Assembly (NCBI RefSeq): GCF_019083965.1
Contig: NZ_JAHRCY010000045.1
Location: 1-33,324 of the forward strand
Length of the DNA: 33,324 bases
Reading direction: 5' to 3'
From: Catellatospora tritici
Lineage (GTDB): Bacteria; Actinomycetota; Actinomycetes; Mycobacteriales; Micromonosporaceae
Part shown: in pieces, positions 1 through 7,406 of the stretch
Layout of the letters: the number at the start of each line of letters is the position of its first letter
Position numbering within the stretch: the first letter of the stretch is position 1
The notes under the pieces: generated by a model
What the model was told of the DNA's origin: nothing
Seen by the model: only the letters and a program-made list of their open reading frames with translations
Database searches by the model: none
Translations under genes and position numbers: made by a program

Positions 1-132
1 GCACGAACTCCCGGTAAATGCGCTGCACCACCGGCGCGGTTGAGGGGTCCGGCTCGAGCCTGTGCAGGCGCCTGCCGTCCGACGCCTTCGCTGGGTTGGG
101 GTGAGGGCCGGCGTCGATGAGGCGGTAGCTCG
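1..132 (-). pseudogene. Serine recombinase fragment (runs off left edge)
   Basis: Read on the minus strand, this stretch encodes a continuous peptide containing YRLIDAGPHPNPAKA followed by RLHRLEPDPSTAPVVQRIY. That is the characteristic start of the 'Recombinase' domain of actinomycete large serine recombinases, just after the catalytic resolvase domain. No stop occurs in it, and it continues beyond base 1. The family similarity ends abruptly at about base 132. Upstream (higher coordinates) the expected catalytic domain is missing, and an ISL3 transposase remnant lies there on the other strand. The visible 5' end is therefore broken, probably by an insertion or rearrangement. What lies left of the window is unknown, so the C-terminal part may be complete. 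Motif recognition is from memory of the family, with no search. Confidence 0.7.
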
Positions 133-133
133 T

Positions 134-341
134 CGATCGATGCTGAGCGGGCTGAAGGTCGACGCCTTGGAGGGCTTCAGCACGCCGAGCGTTCGCATCT
201 TCGGCCGCGAGCTCTACCGGTTCTACCGCCGCTGTGCCGAGTCCGGCCTGCCCGAGCTGGAGCGTCTGGCCACCACCGTGCAGACCTGGTGGCCGGAGAT
301 CCTGGCGTTCATCCGCACCGGGATCACCAAAGCCGGCTCGC
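134..341 (+). pseudogene. ISL3-type transposase remnant
   Basis: The frame open from 62 to 418 contains a typical stretch of actinomycete ISL3 (DDE) transposases: LYRFYRRCAESGLPELERLA followed by TTVQTWWPEILAFIRTGIT. In intact members this is followed by a Glu-Gly-x-Asn-Arg motif and a conserved C-terminal tail. Here similarity stops after ITKAGS (base 341), and the rest of the open frame to 418 is unrelated. The N-terminal two thirds of the protein, including most catalytic residues, is absent. It is a short dead relic lying against a serine-recombinase relic on the opposite strand. No convincing terminal inverted repeats or target duplication could be paired inside the window. Confidence 0.7.
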
Positions 342-474
342 CAGACCGGGGAGTAGACGCCAACGACCGTCCTGAACTGGTTCCGCGCCGGGTGATCTTT
401 GTGATCCAGGTCACGTGAAAGAACTTTTGCCTGCTGTTCACGTCTGGAGCACCCGGATTCCTCTCGTTACCTCC

Positions 475-482
475 AAGGGAGA
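475..482 (+). promoter_or_regulatory. Ribosome binding site of the subtilase
   Basis: A purine-rich AAGGGAGA lies directly before two consecutive ATG codons (483 and 486). Its spacing to the second ATG is closer to usual, so translation could begin at either. The difference is one residue at the tip of the signal peptide. Confidence 0.6.
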
Positions 483-3400
483 ATGATGCGGTCAGTTCGC
501 GCGTTATCGGCGCTGGCACTGCTGGTGCTGGGCGTCTCGGCGGCGGCCCCGGGCGGTTCGCCGGCGTCGGCGCAGACCCTGGTGCCCACACCGTCGACCA
601 CACCCCCGGTCGCCGCCAAACCCCGGACGGTCACCCTGCTCACCGGCGACACCATCCACGTCAGCACCGTTGACGGCCAGACGGCAGTCACCGTCGTGCC
701 GGGCAAGGGACGGGAACGGATCCCGTTCATCACCCACAGCGCCGGCAAGGACGTCCTGGTCATCCCCGCCGACGCCGTCAGCCTGCTCAACCGGGGCAAG
801 CTCGACGAGCGGCTCTTCGACATCTCGACACTGGTCGGCTTCGGCTACGACGACACCCGGACCGCGCTGCCGCTCATCGTCCAGCACAGCAGCACCACCA
901 CCGGTCTCACCGGCGCCCGGACCACCCGGCAGCTCTCCGGGGCCAGCGCCGTCGCCGAGAACCGCGCCGACGCGGTGGCCTTCTGGAACAGCATCACCGC
1001 CGCCGACAGCGGCAGCGAGCGGCGCCTGCGGGCCGGGTACGACAAGATCTGGCTCGACGGGCTGCGCCAGCCCACCCTCGACGTCAGCGTCCCGCTGACC
1101 GGCGCACCGCAAGCCTGGCAGGCCGGCCTCACCGGAACGGGCGTGAAGATCGGCGTGATCGACACCGGCATCGACCAGACCCACCCGGACCTGGCCGACC
1201 GCGTCGCCGCCGCGCAGAACTTCACCACCGACCCCGACACCCTCGACCGGGTCGGCCACGGCACCCACGTCGCCTCCACCATCGCCGGCACCGCCGCCGC
1301 GTCACAGGGCCGGTACAAGGGCATGGCACCCGAGGCGACCCTCTACAGCGCCAAGGTCTGCACCCTGGAGGGCTGTCCCGAGTCGGCGATCCTGGCCGGT
1401 ATGACCTGGGTGGCGCAGCAGGGCGTCAAGGTCGCCAACATGAGCCTCGGCGGCCCGGACAGCCCGGCGACCGACCCGATCGAGGCCGCCCTGGCCGACC
1501 TCACCCACCGCTACGGCATCCTGTTCGTCGTCGCCGCGGGCAACTCCGGCCTGGACGGCGAGGCCACCGTGAACTCGCCCGGCAGCGTGACCGAGGCGCT
1601 GACCGTCGGCGCGGTGACCAAGACCGGTGAACTAGCCGAGTTCTCCAGCCGCGGCCCGCGCGCGAGCGACGCCGGCATCAAGCCGGACATCACCGCTCCC
1701 GGTGTCGGCATCGTCGCCGCCCGCAGCACCACCTCCGACCTGTGGCCCGCCGACGAGAACCCGCAGTACGCCAGCCTGTCCGGCACCTCGATGGCGACCC
1801 CGCACGTGGCCGGCGCGGCAGCGCTGCTCTTCCAGCAGCACCCGGACTGGACCCCCGACCGCGTCAAGTCCACGCTGATGGCGGCCGCGCAGCCCAACGC
1901 CGCCATCGGCGTCTACGAGCAGGGCGCGGGCTTCCTCGACGTCGCCCGGGCCATCGGGCAGACGGTCACCGCCAGCCCGGTCAGCGTCGCCTTCGACCGC
2001 ACCGCCACCGCACAGAACAGCACCATCACGTACGCCAACAGCGGCTCCTCGCCCCTCACCCTGGCCGTCTCCCTCGACGCCAAGGACGCCGACGGCGCCC
2101 CCGCGCCCGCCGGCCTGTTCAGCCTCAGCGCCTCCTCGGTGACCGTCCCCGCCGGCGGCAGGGCCACCGTGACCGTCACCGTGCAGGCCGGCACGGACCT
2201 GCCCGACCGCTACTTCGGCGGCGAGGTCACCGCCACCGGCAGCGGCGCGCAGGTACAGACCCCGGTCGCGCTCGACGTCGCCCGCCACCAGCTGACCCTC
2301 GACCTCGTCGGCCCCGACGGCGGCGCACCCACGGCCGAGCAGGGCTGGGTGACCGTCCTGATGGACCTGGACCGGCAGACCCTGCTGGTGCTCGACGACC
2401 CGTCGGCCACCCGCTTCCGGGTTCGCGCGGGCCGTTACCTGGTCCAGACCTACCTGCTGACCGGCGACCCGTTCCTGCCGGACATCACCTCGATGGTGCG
2501 CCCGACCCTCGACCTGACCAGGGACCAGGCACTCACCGTCGACAGCCGCGCGGCCAAGCCGGTCGAGGTGTCGGTGCCCGACCCGAAGGCGACCCTGGTC
2601 TTCCCGGACTCCGGCTGGACGATCCGGACCGAGCAACCGCAGATCTGGGGCAGCAACGACCCGTACGGCGTGCTGATGAACTTCCCCTTCGACCACCTGC
2701 GGACCGCGCAGATCGGGACCGGCCGTACGCCCGGCTTCGTCTCCTACGTCCACGGGATCTGGGGCCAGGTCGCCGAGGACGGCAGCCTGCACAACAGCCC
2801 GTACGTCTACCGCGTCTACCTGTACGAGCCGCAGAGGATGATGGCCGGTCTCACCCGTAGGCTGCGCGCGGGCGACTTCGCCACGGTCCGCTCCCAGATC
2901 AGCGCGGACGTGGCCGGGGTGCCGGTCGCGCGCACCGCGGTCGCCCACGCCCCGGGCAACTCGCCGGTGTACCGCGACGAGCGCAACATCCAGCCCAGCT
3001 TCACCTACGACGTGCCCAGCACCATCACCGAGTACTACAACCAGGACAAGCAGACGGTGTGGCAGTCGACCTCGGCCCAGAGCAGGTACACGTACTACCA
3101 GTCGGACTGGACCGGCTTCAAGCCCGGGCACACGTACACGGTGAAGTGGGCCAACGCGGTGGTTGGGCCGGTCTACCCACAGCCGAACTTCGGCCAGCAG
3201 TACGCCACCCGCTACTGGGGCGACACCATCGGCGGCCCCGGACCGCTGCACGGCGACGGCGCCGGGCACATGGGCTTCCGGCACGTCCGCGGCGGCGACG
3301 TCCAGGTGAACCTCTACCGCGACGGGGTCGAGATCGGCGCCGCGAACGAGGTGCCCTACGCGTGGCAGGTGCCCGCGCAGACCGGTGACTACCGGCTGGC

Positions 3401-3818
3401 CGCGACCTTCCGCAGCGACCCGGCGTTCACCCTGTCGACCGTGGTCGAGGCCGAGTGGACGTTCAAGTCCGGGCACGTGGCAGACGGCGACCTGGTGAAA
3501 CTGCCGCTGACCGCGATCCGGTACACCCCGGAGCTCGACATCGACAACCGGGCACCCGCCGGCCGGATGTTCGCCATCCCGATCTCCATCGACCGTCAGG
3601 TCGGGGCGGCCCGGGGCCGGACCAGGGCCCTGACCGTCGAGGCGTCCTTCGACGACGGCCAGACCTGGCAGAAGCTGCCCGTGCTGCGTATCGGCGAGCA
3701 GGCGGTGGCCTGGGTGCGCAACCCGACCGGCACCGGCTTCGTCTCCCTGCGCGCCGCCGCGACCGACAGCGGCGGCAACACGGTCAAGCAGACCATCATC
3801 CGCGCCTACCGGTACTGA
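483..3818 (+). CDS. Secreted S8 family serine protease (subtilase), 1111 aa
   Basis: This is an extracellular subtilisin-like endopeptidase. The N-terminus has a basic stretch and a hydrophobic core ending near ASAQT (about residue 31), a Sec signal peptide. Residues 45 to about 200 resemble the propeptide region of actinomycete subtilases. The catalytic triad is visible: Asp227 in VIDTGID, His259 in GHGTHV and Ser436 in GTSMATPH, with oxyanion-hole Asn354 in AAGNSG. After the catalytic domain (to about 480), roughly 630 residues are beta-rich, with Ig/fibronectin-like character and many Tyr/Trp. They probably form accessory substrate-binding or C-terminal domains and are typical of the long actinomycete subtilases. 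I see no transmembrane or sortase signal, so the protein is predicted to be released. It is monocistronic, convergent with the next gene, with which it shares a strong terminator. The substrate is unknown. Confidence 0.93.
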   Translation: MMRSVRALSALALLVLGVSAAAPGGSPASAQTLVPTPSTTPPVAAKPRTVTLLTGDTIHVSTVDGQTAVTVVPGKGRERIPFITHSAGKDVLVIPADAVSLLNRGKLDERLFDISTLVGFGYDDTRTALPLIVQHSSTTTGLTGARTTRQLSGASAVAENRADAVAFWNSITAADSGSERRLRAGYDKIWLDGLRQPTLDVSVPLTGAPQAWQAGLTGTGVKIGVIDTGIDQTHPDLADRVAAAQNFTTDPDTLDRVGHGTHVASTIAGTAAASQGRYKGMAPEATLYSAKVCTLEGCPESAILAGMTWVAQQGVKVANMSLGGPDSPATDPIEAALADLTHRYGILFVVAAGNSGLDGEATVNSPGSVTEALTVGAVTKTGELAEFSSRGPRASDAGIKPDITAPGVGIVAARSTTSDLWPADENPQYASLSGTSMATPHVAGAAALLFQQHPDWTPDRVKSTLMAAAQPNAAIGVYEQGAGFLDVARAIGQTVTASPVSVAFDRTATAQNSTITYANSGSSPLTLAVSLDAKDADGAPAPAGLFSLSASSVTVPAGGRATVTVTVQAGTDLPDRYFGGEVTATGSGAQVQTPVALDVARHQLTLDLVGPDGGAPTAEQGWVTVLMDLDRQTLLVLDDPSATRFRVRAGRYLVQTYLLTGDPFLPDITSMVRPTLDLTRDQALTVDSRAAKPVEVSVPDPKATLVFPDSGWTIRTEQPQIWGSNDPYGVLMNFPFDHLRTAQIGTGRTPGFVSYVHGIWGQVAEDGSLHNSPYVYRVYLYEPQRMMAGLTRRLRAGDFATVRSQISADVAGVPVARTAVAHAPGNSPVYRDERNIQPSFTYDVPSTITEYYNQDKQTVWQSTSAQSRYTYYQSDWTGFKPGHTYTVKWANAVVGPVYPQPNFGQQYATRYWGDTIGGPGPLHGDGAGHMGFRHVRGGDVQVNLYRDGVEIGAANEVPYAWQVPAQTGDYRLAATFRSDPAFTLSTVVEAEWTFKSGHVADGDLVKLPLTAIRYTPELDIDNRAPAGRMFAIPISIDRQVGAARGRTRALTVEASFDDGQTWQKLPVLRIGEQAVAWVRNPTGTGFVSLRAAATDSGGNTVKQTIIRAYRY

Positions 3819-3827
3819 GGACCGGAC

Positions 3828-3859
3828 CCGGACGCGGCGCCCGCCGGCGCCGCGTCCGG
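3828..3859. terminator. Bidirectional terminator between convergent genes
   Basis: A perfect 14-bp inverted repeat (arms 3828-3841 and 3846-3859, CCGGACGCGGCGCC against its complement) has a 4-base loop. It fills almost the whole 42-base gap between the stop codons of the subtilase and the SARP regulator. There is no T-run, as is usual in high-GC actinomycetes. It can serve both strands. Confidence 0.88.
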
Positions 3860-3860
3860 A

Positions 3861-6653
3861 TCACCGCCGCCCGGCCAGCCGGTCGCGGATCTGCCGGGCC
3901 ATCGGCGAGTCTGTCCCGTCGAGCTCGGCCAGCGCCTCGGCCCACGCCTGCCCGGCCAACGCGGCCTCACCGCTGGCGCTGTGGAAGTCACCGACGGCGA
4001 CCAGCACCTCCGCGGTGTGATGGGCGGCCCCGGCGCCACGGAAGGTGTCGATCGCCTGCTGCCAGACCGCCATCGCGTGCGGCACGTCGCCGGTCATCGA
4101 GTACGTGTGCGCCAGCCACGCCTGGGTGGTGCCCACCCCGTGCAGGTCGCCAAGGGCCTCGAACTGCTCCTGCGCCTGCGTGAACATGCCCAGCGCCTCG
4201 GAGTGCCGGCCGAGCCGACCCTGCGCCCGCGCGACGGCCAGCAGCGCGGTGGTGGCGCCCCGCACATTGCCCTCGGCGTCGAACAGCGCCCGCGCCGCCT
4301 CCGCATGCCCGATCGCTTCGCGATAACGCCTCTGGTGCAGCCGGATCTCGGCGATGTTGTTCTCGACATGGCCCTGCTCCGTACGCAGGCCGAGCCGGTC
4401 GAGGATCGCCCCCGCGTGCTGCAGGTGCGACAACCCGCGGTCCAGCTCGGCCAGGTAGTAGCAGGCGCCCGCGAGGCTGCGGTGCAGCAGCGCCTGGGCC
4501 GCCGGATCGTCACCGGCCGCAGCCAGGCCGGCGCCCGCCACCGCCGCCCACTGCTTGAACTGCGCGGTGTCCTGGAAGAAGTTCTGCATCGCCAACGCGA
4601 TCCGCCAAGCCGTACGAGGACGACCGCGCTGCCCGGCCCGCGCGACGATGTCGGTCAGCACCCGCTGCTCGGCGGCGAACCAGGCCATCGCGTCCGTCCT
4701 GCCCGTGAACCCGCGCCCGGTGACCCCGTGCCCGGACGGCTCTGGCCGCGGCAGCGGCACCTGCGGCAGCACGTGCAGATGCGCCGCGTACGCACTCAGC
4801 TGGTAATAGTCGTAGACACGAGCCACGGCGGCGTCCCGCTCGGCCGCGTCGTCATGCTCCTCACCCAGCTCCATGGCGTAGGCGCGCAACAGGTCGTGCA
4901 TCCGCCACCGACCGTTGCCCGGCTGGACCAGCATCTGCGCGCCCAACTCGGCGAGCAGCCCACGGGCGCAGCGCGGCGGCAGTCCGCACAGCGCGGCCGC
5001 GGCCTCCGTGCTCAGCTCCGCCGCCGGATGCAGGGGCAGCAGCCGGAACAGCCAGGCAGCCTCGGGCGTCAGGGCCCGGTAGGACCAGGAGAAGATCGCT
5101 TCCAGGTCGGCGTACGCGTCACCGAAGCCGGCCAGCCGACCGTCGGCCCCGGCCAGCTCACCGACGACCGCGGGCAGGCTGAGCCCCGGCCGGCCGACAC
5201 TGCGGGTGGCGACCAGCGCCAGCGCCAGCGGCAGCCGCCCACACCGCGCGATGATCTCGCCGACCGCGGCCGGGTCGGCGGCCACCGCGTCACCCAGCCG
5301 ACGCATCAGCAGCTCGCGGGCCTCGGCGTCGGTCAGCAGGTCGAGGTGCAGCGCGTGCGCACCCGCGGCACCGCTGATGCGGCGGCGGCTGGTGGCGATG
5401 ACGAGGCTGCCACCGGTACCGGGCAGCAGGTGCCGGATCTGGTCCCAGTCGCGGCAGTTGTCGAGCAGGATCAGCATCCGGCGCTCGGCCAGGATGCTGC
5501 GGTAGAGACCGGCCTGGGCGTGCAGCTCAGCCGGGATCGCGGCCGGAGCGACCCCGAGCGACCACAGGAAGCCGCGCAGCGCCTCCGACGGCGTCATCAC
5601 CGAGTCGCCGGAGTCGAAACCGCGCAGGTCGGCGTGCAGCTGCCCGTCGGGGTAGCGGGCGGTCAACCGGTGGGCCAGGTGCACCGCGAGTGTGGTCTTA
5701 CCGACGCCCGGCATCCCGTCGATGACCAGCGCCGCGGTCCGCGGATCGCCCACCAGCAGCCCCTCCGCGGCGGCGATGACGTCGCGGCGGCCGGAGAAGA
5801 AGGGATGGTCGGGCGGCAGCTGCGCGGGCGCCTCGGCCCGGGCCGGTACGGCAGCGTCGTGGTCGAGCAGGCTGGCCCGGGCCGCGCGCAGCTCGACGCC
5901 CGGCCGGATACCGAGCTCATCGGCGAGCCGGTGCTCGATGTCGGCGTAGGCGGCCAGCGCCTCGGCCCGCCGACCGTCCGCGGCGAGCGCGAGCAGCAGC
6001 CGCGCCTGCAGCGCCTCGTCCAGGGGCTCGTGCTCGGCGGCCATTCGGATCGCCGGCAGCACCCCGTGGATGCCCCCGTCCCGCAGCGCGGCGTCGGTCG
6101 CCGCCCGGACGGCCGTGAACCACTCGCCGTCGACCGCCGCGAACTCCGGATGCGTCCGGCCGTCGGCGTGCAGGCCCGAGGCGCACCGGTCCCGCCACAG
6201 CGCCAGCGCCTGCCGGTACAGCTCGACGGCCGGCTCGCCGGAACTGCTACCGGCCAGTGCGACCAGGCGCCGGAAACGGAGCAGGTCCAGCGACTCGCTG
6301 TCGACCCGTAGCCGGTATTCGCAACCGTCGCGGACCAGCACCGTGCCCGCTGCCCGTACCGGCAGACCCGGTTCGAAGCGGCGCCGGAGCATCCCGACGT
6401 GCCGGTGCACCACGTTGACCGCGCTGGGTGGAGGGTCGGCCTCCCAGAGCAGGTCGATGAACTCGGCGACGCTGACCGCGCCGCCGCCCCGGGCGAGCAG
6501 CAGCGCGAGGATCAGCCGCTGCTGCCGGGTGCCGAGGTCGATCTCGGATTTTCCGCGCCAGGCCCGCACCGGGCCGAGGACGGCGAAGGAGAGCGGGCCG
6601 GTCATCTTGCGATCCAGGTGGGGCAGGTGGTCACGATCGCCGTAGCGTGGCAC
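3861..6653 (-). CDS. AfsR/SARP family transcriptional regulator (HTH-BTAD-NB-ARC-TPR)
   Basis: This is a large STAND-type transcription activator of the AfsR/SARP class, 930 residues from a GTG at 6653. An ATG 16 codons inside (6605), just before TGPLSFAVLGPVRAW where family similarity begins, is equally plausible. Neither start has a clear Shine-Dalgarno. Domains in order: an OmpR-like winged-helix DNA-binding domain (about 20-110, GTRQQRLILALLLARGG); the bacterial transcriptional activation domain BTAD (about 115-265); an NB-ARC ATPase with Walker A GMPGVGKTT (Lys319 from the GTG) and Walker B MLILLDNC; an MHD-like motif RMHDLLRAYAMELGEEHD; and a C-terminal TPR array (about 640-910). SARPs activate secondary-metabolite or stress genes by binding direct repeats near the -35. 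No biosynthetic cluster is visible here, so its target is unknown. It lies 82 bases downstream of the sigma gene in the same direction. Confidence 0.9.
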   Translation of the reverse strand: MPRYGDRDHLPHLDRKMTGPLSFAVLGPVRAWRGKSEIDLGTRQQRLILALLLARGGGAVSVAEFIDLLWEADPPPSAVNVVHRHVGMLRRRFEPGLPVRAAGTVLVRDGCEYRLRVDSESLDLLRFRRLVALAGSSSGEPAVELYRQALALWRDRCASGLHADGRTHPEFAAVDGEWFTAVRAATDAALRDGGIHGVLPAIRMAAEHEPLDEALQARLLLALAADGRRAEALAAYADIEHRLADELGIRPGVELRAARASLLDHDAAVPARAEAPAQLPPDHPFFSGRRDVIAAAEGLLVGDPRTAALVIDGMPGVGKTTLAVHLAHRLTARYPDGQLHADLRGFDSGDSVMTPSEALRGFLWSLGVAPAAIPAELHAQAGLYRSILAERRMLILLDNCRDWDQIRHLLPGTGGSLVIATSRRRISGAAGAHALHLDLLTDAEARELLMRRLGDAVAADPAAVGEIIARCGRLPLALALVATRSVGRPGLSLPAVVGELAGADGRLAGFGDAYADLEAIFSWSYRALTPEAAWLFRLLPLHPAAELSTEAAAALCGLPPRCARGLLAELGAQMLVQPGNGRWRMHDLLRAYAMELGEEHDDAAERDAAVARVYDYYQLSAYAAHLHVLPQVPLPRPEPSGHGVTGRGFTGRTDAMAWFAAEQRVLTDIVARAGQRGRPRTAWRIALAMQNFFQDTAQFKQWAAVAGAGLAAAGDDPAAQALLHRSLAGACYYLAELDRGLSHLQHAGAILDRLGLRTEQGHVENNIAEIRLHQRRYREAIGHAEAARALFDAEGNVRGATTALLAVARAQGRLGRHSEALGMFTQAQEQFEALGDLHGVGTTQAWLAHTYSMTGDVPHAMAVWQQAIDTFRGAGAAHHTAEVLVAVGDFHSASGEAALAGQAWAEALAELDGTDSPMARQIRDRLAGRR

Positions 6654-6735
6654 GGCTCGTGACGCGTGACCAGCGGGCCTTGCGCTGCTGTGAACTAACG
6701 CTCAGGGTGGGAACCGCAGGCCGGTGCCGCTCGTC

Positions 6736-7260
6736 TCAGGCCGCTTTGAGGCTGGTCCGCAACGCGCACAGCGCATGGTGGGTCCGGGACTTCACCGTGC
6801 CGACCGGCATGCCCAACCGGCCCGCCACCTCCTGCTGCGACCGACCGACCAGGTACACCTCGCGCAGCAGCCTGCGTTGCGCCGGACTCAGCCGTCCGAG
6901 CGCCTGCCGGATCGTGTGCGACGCCAGCGCGGTGCCGGTGGTGTCGTCATCGGCGGGAATCCAGGTCATGTCGAGCAGATGGACCTCGGCCGGGCGGTTG
7001 AGCCGCAGCCGTACGCCGTCGATGACCAGCCGCCGGGCGACGGTGAGCAGCCACCGGCGAGCCGCGTCGGTCTCGGTCGGCACCGCGTCGAGGTGCCGCC
7101 AGGCCCGCAGCATCGTCTCCTGCAGCAGGTCCTCGGCGGTCTGCCGCTGACCGTGCGTCAGCACGAGCAGCACGCGCAGCAGGGCAGCGGCGTGGTCGGC
7201 GTGCAGCGCGGTCATGCGCTCAGCCGGGGCGGCGGCTGATTCATCGGGTGCCAGCAGCAC
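6736..7260 (-). CDS. ECF-type RNA polymerase sigma factor, 174 aa
   Basis: This is an alternative sigma factor with the two standard ECF domains. Region 2 (about 18-80) contains the helix QTAEDLLQETMLRAWRHLDA used for core binding and -10 recognition. Region 4 (about 117-172) contains LSPAQRRLLREVYLVGRSQ and a helix-turn-helix GMPVGTVKSRTHHAL for the -35. It starts at GTG 7260, with a GGGGGAA ribosome site 5-10 bases upstream. Length is normal for an ECF factor. Group members of this type are usually followed by a zinc-finger anti-sigma gene. None is present: the neighbours on both sides are SARP regulators, so activity is probably controlled by transcription or by an unlinked partner. Inference: sigma factor and SARPs may form one regulatory unit, since all are co-directional with gaps of 82 and 146 bases. 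Confidence 0.9.
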   Translation of the reverse strand: MLLAPDESAAAPAERMTALHADHAAALLRVLLVLTHGQRQTAEDLLQETMLRAWRHLDAVPTETDAARRWLLTVARRLVIDGVRLRLNRPAEVHLLDMTWIPADDDTTGTALASHTIRQALGRLSPAQRRLLREVYLVGRSQQEVAGRLGMPVGTVKSRTHHALCALRTSLKAA

Positions 7261-7341
7261 GATGTTCCCCCACAGGCAGGTGCGACGGGTGAGTGAGACA
7301 CGAGCCTAGGGATCATGGATGCGATTGGACTGACGTATAAG

Positions 7342-7369
7342 TGCGGATTTAGTGCCGTCACCATCCGCA
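7342..7369. promoter_or_regulatory. Candidate operator upstream of the sigma gene
   Basis: TGCGGAT (7342-7348) and ATCCGCA (7363-7369) form a perfect 7-bp inverted repeat whose half-site centres are 21 bases apart, two helical turns. It lies in the 146-base gap between the SARP2 stop codon and the sigma start, a position suited to a dimeric regulator of the sigma promoter. The surrounding bases are AT-richer than average. No clear -10/-35 pair could be assigned. Confidence 0.35.
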
Positions 7370-7406
7370 ATCGGTCACTGATGCGAGGTGACCGCCGACG
7401 CGGCTG

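Noticed and set aside
3981..6311. 776-codon open frame on the plus strand opposite the SARP regulator
   Set aside because: Composition dominated by Arg/Gly/Pro/Gln with no motif; it is the usual antisense shadow of a high-GC gene. The minus-strand product has full domain logic.
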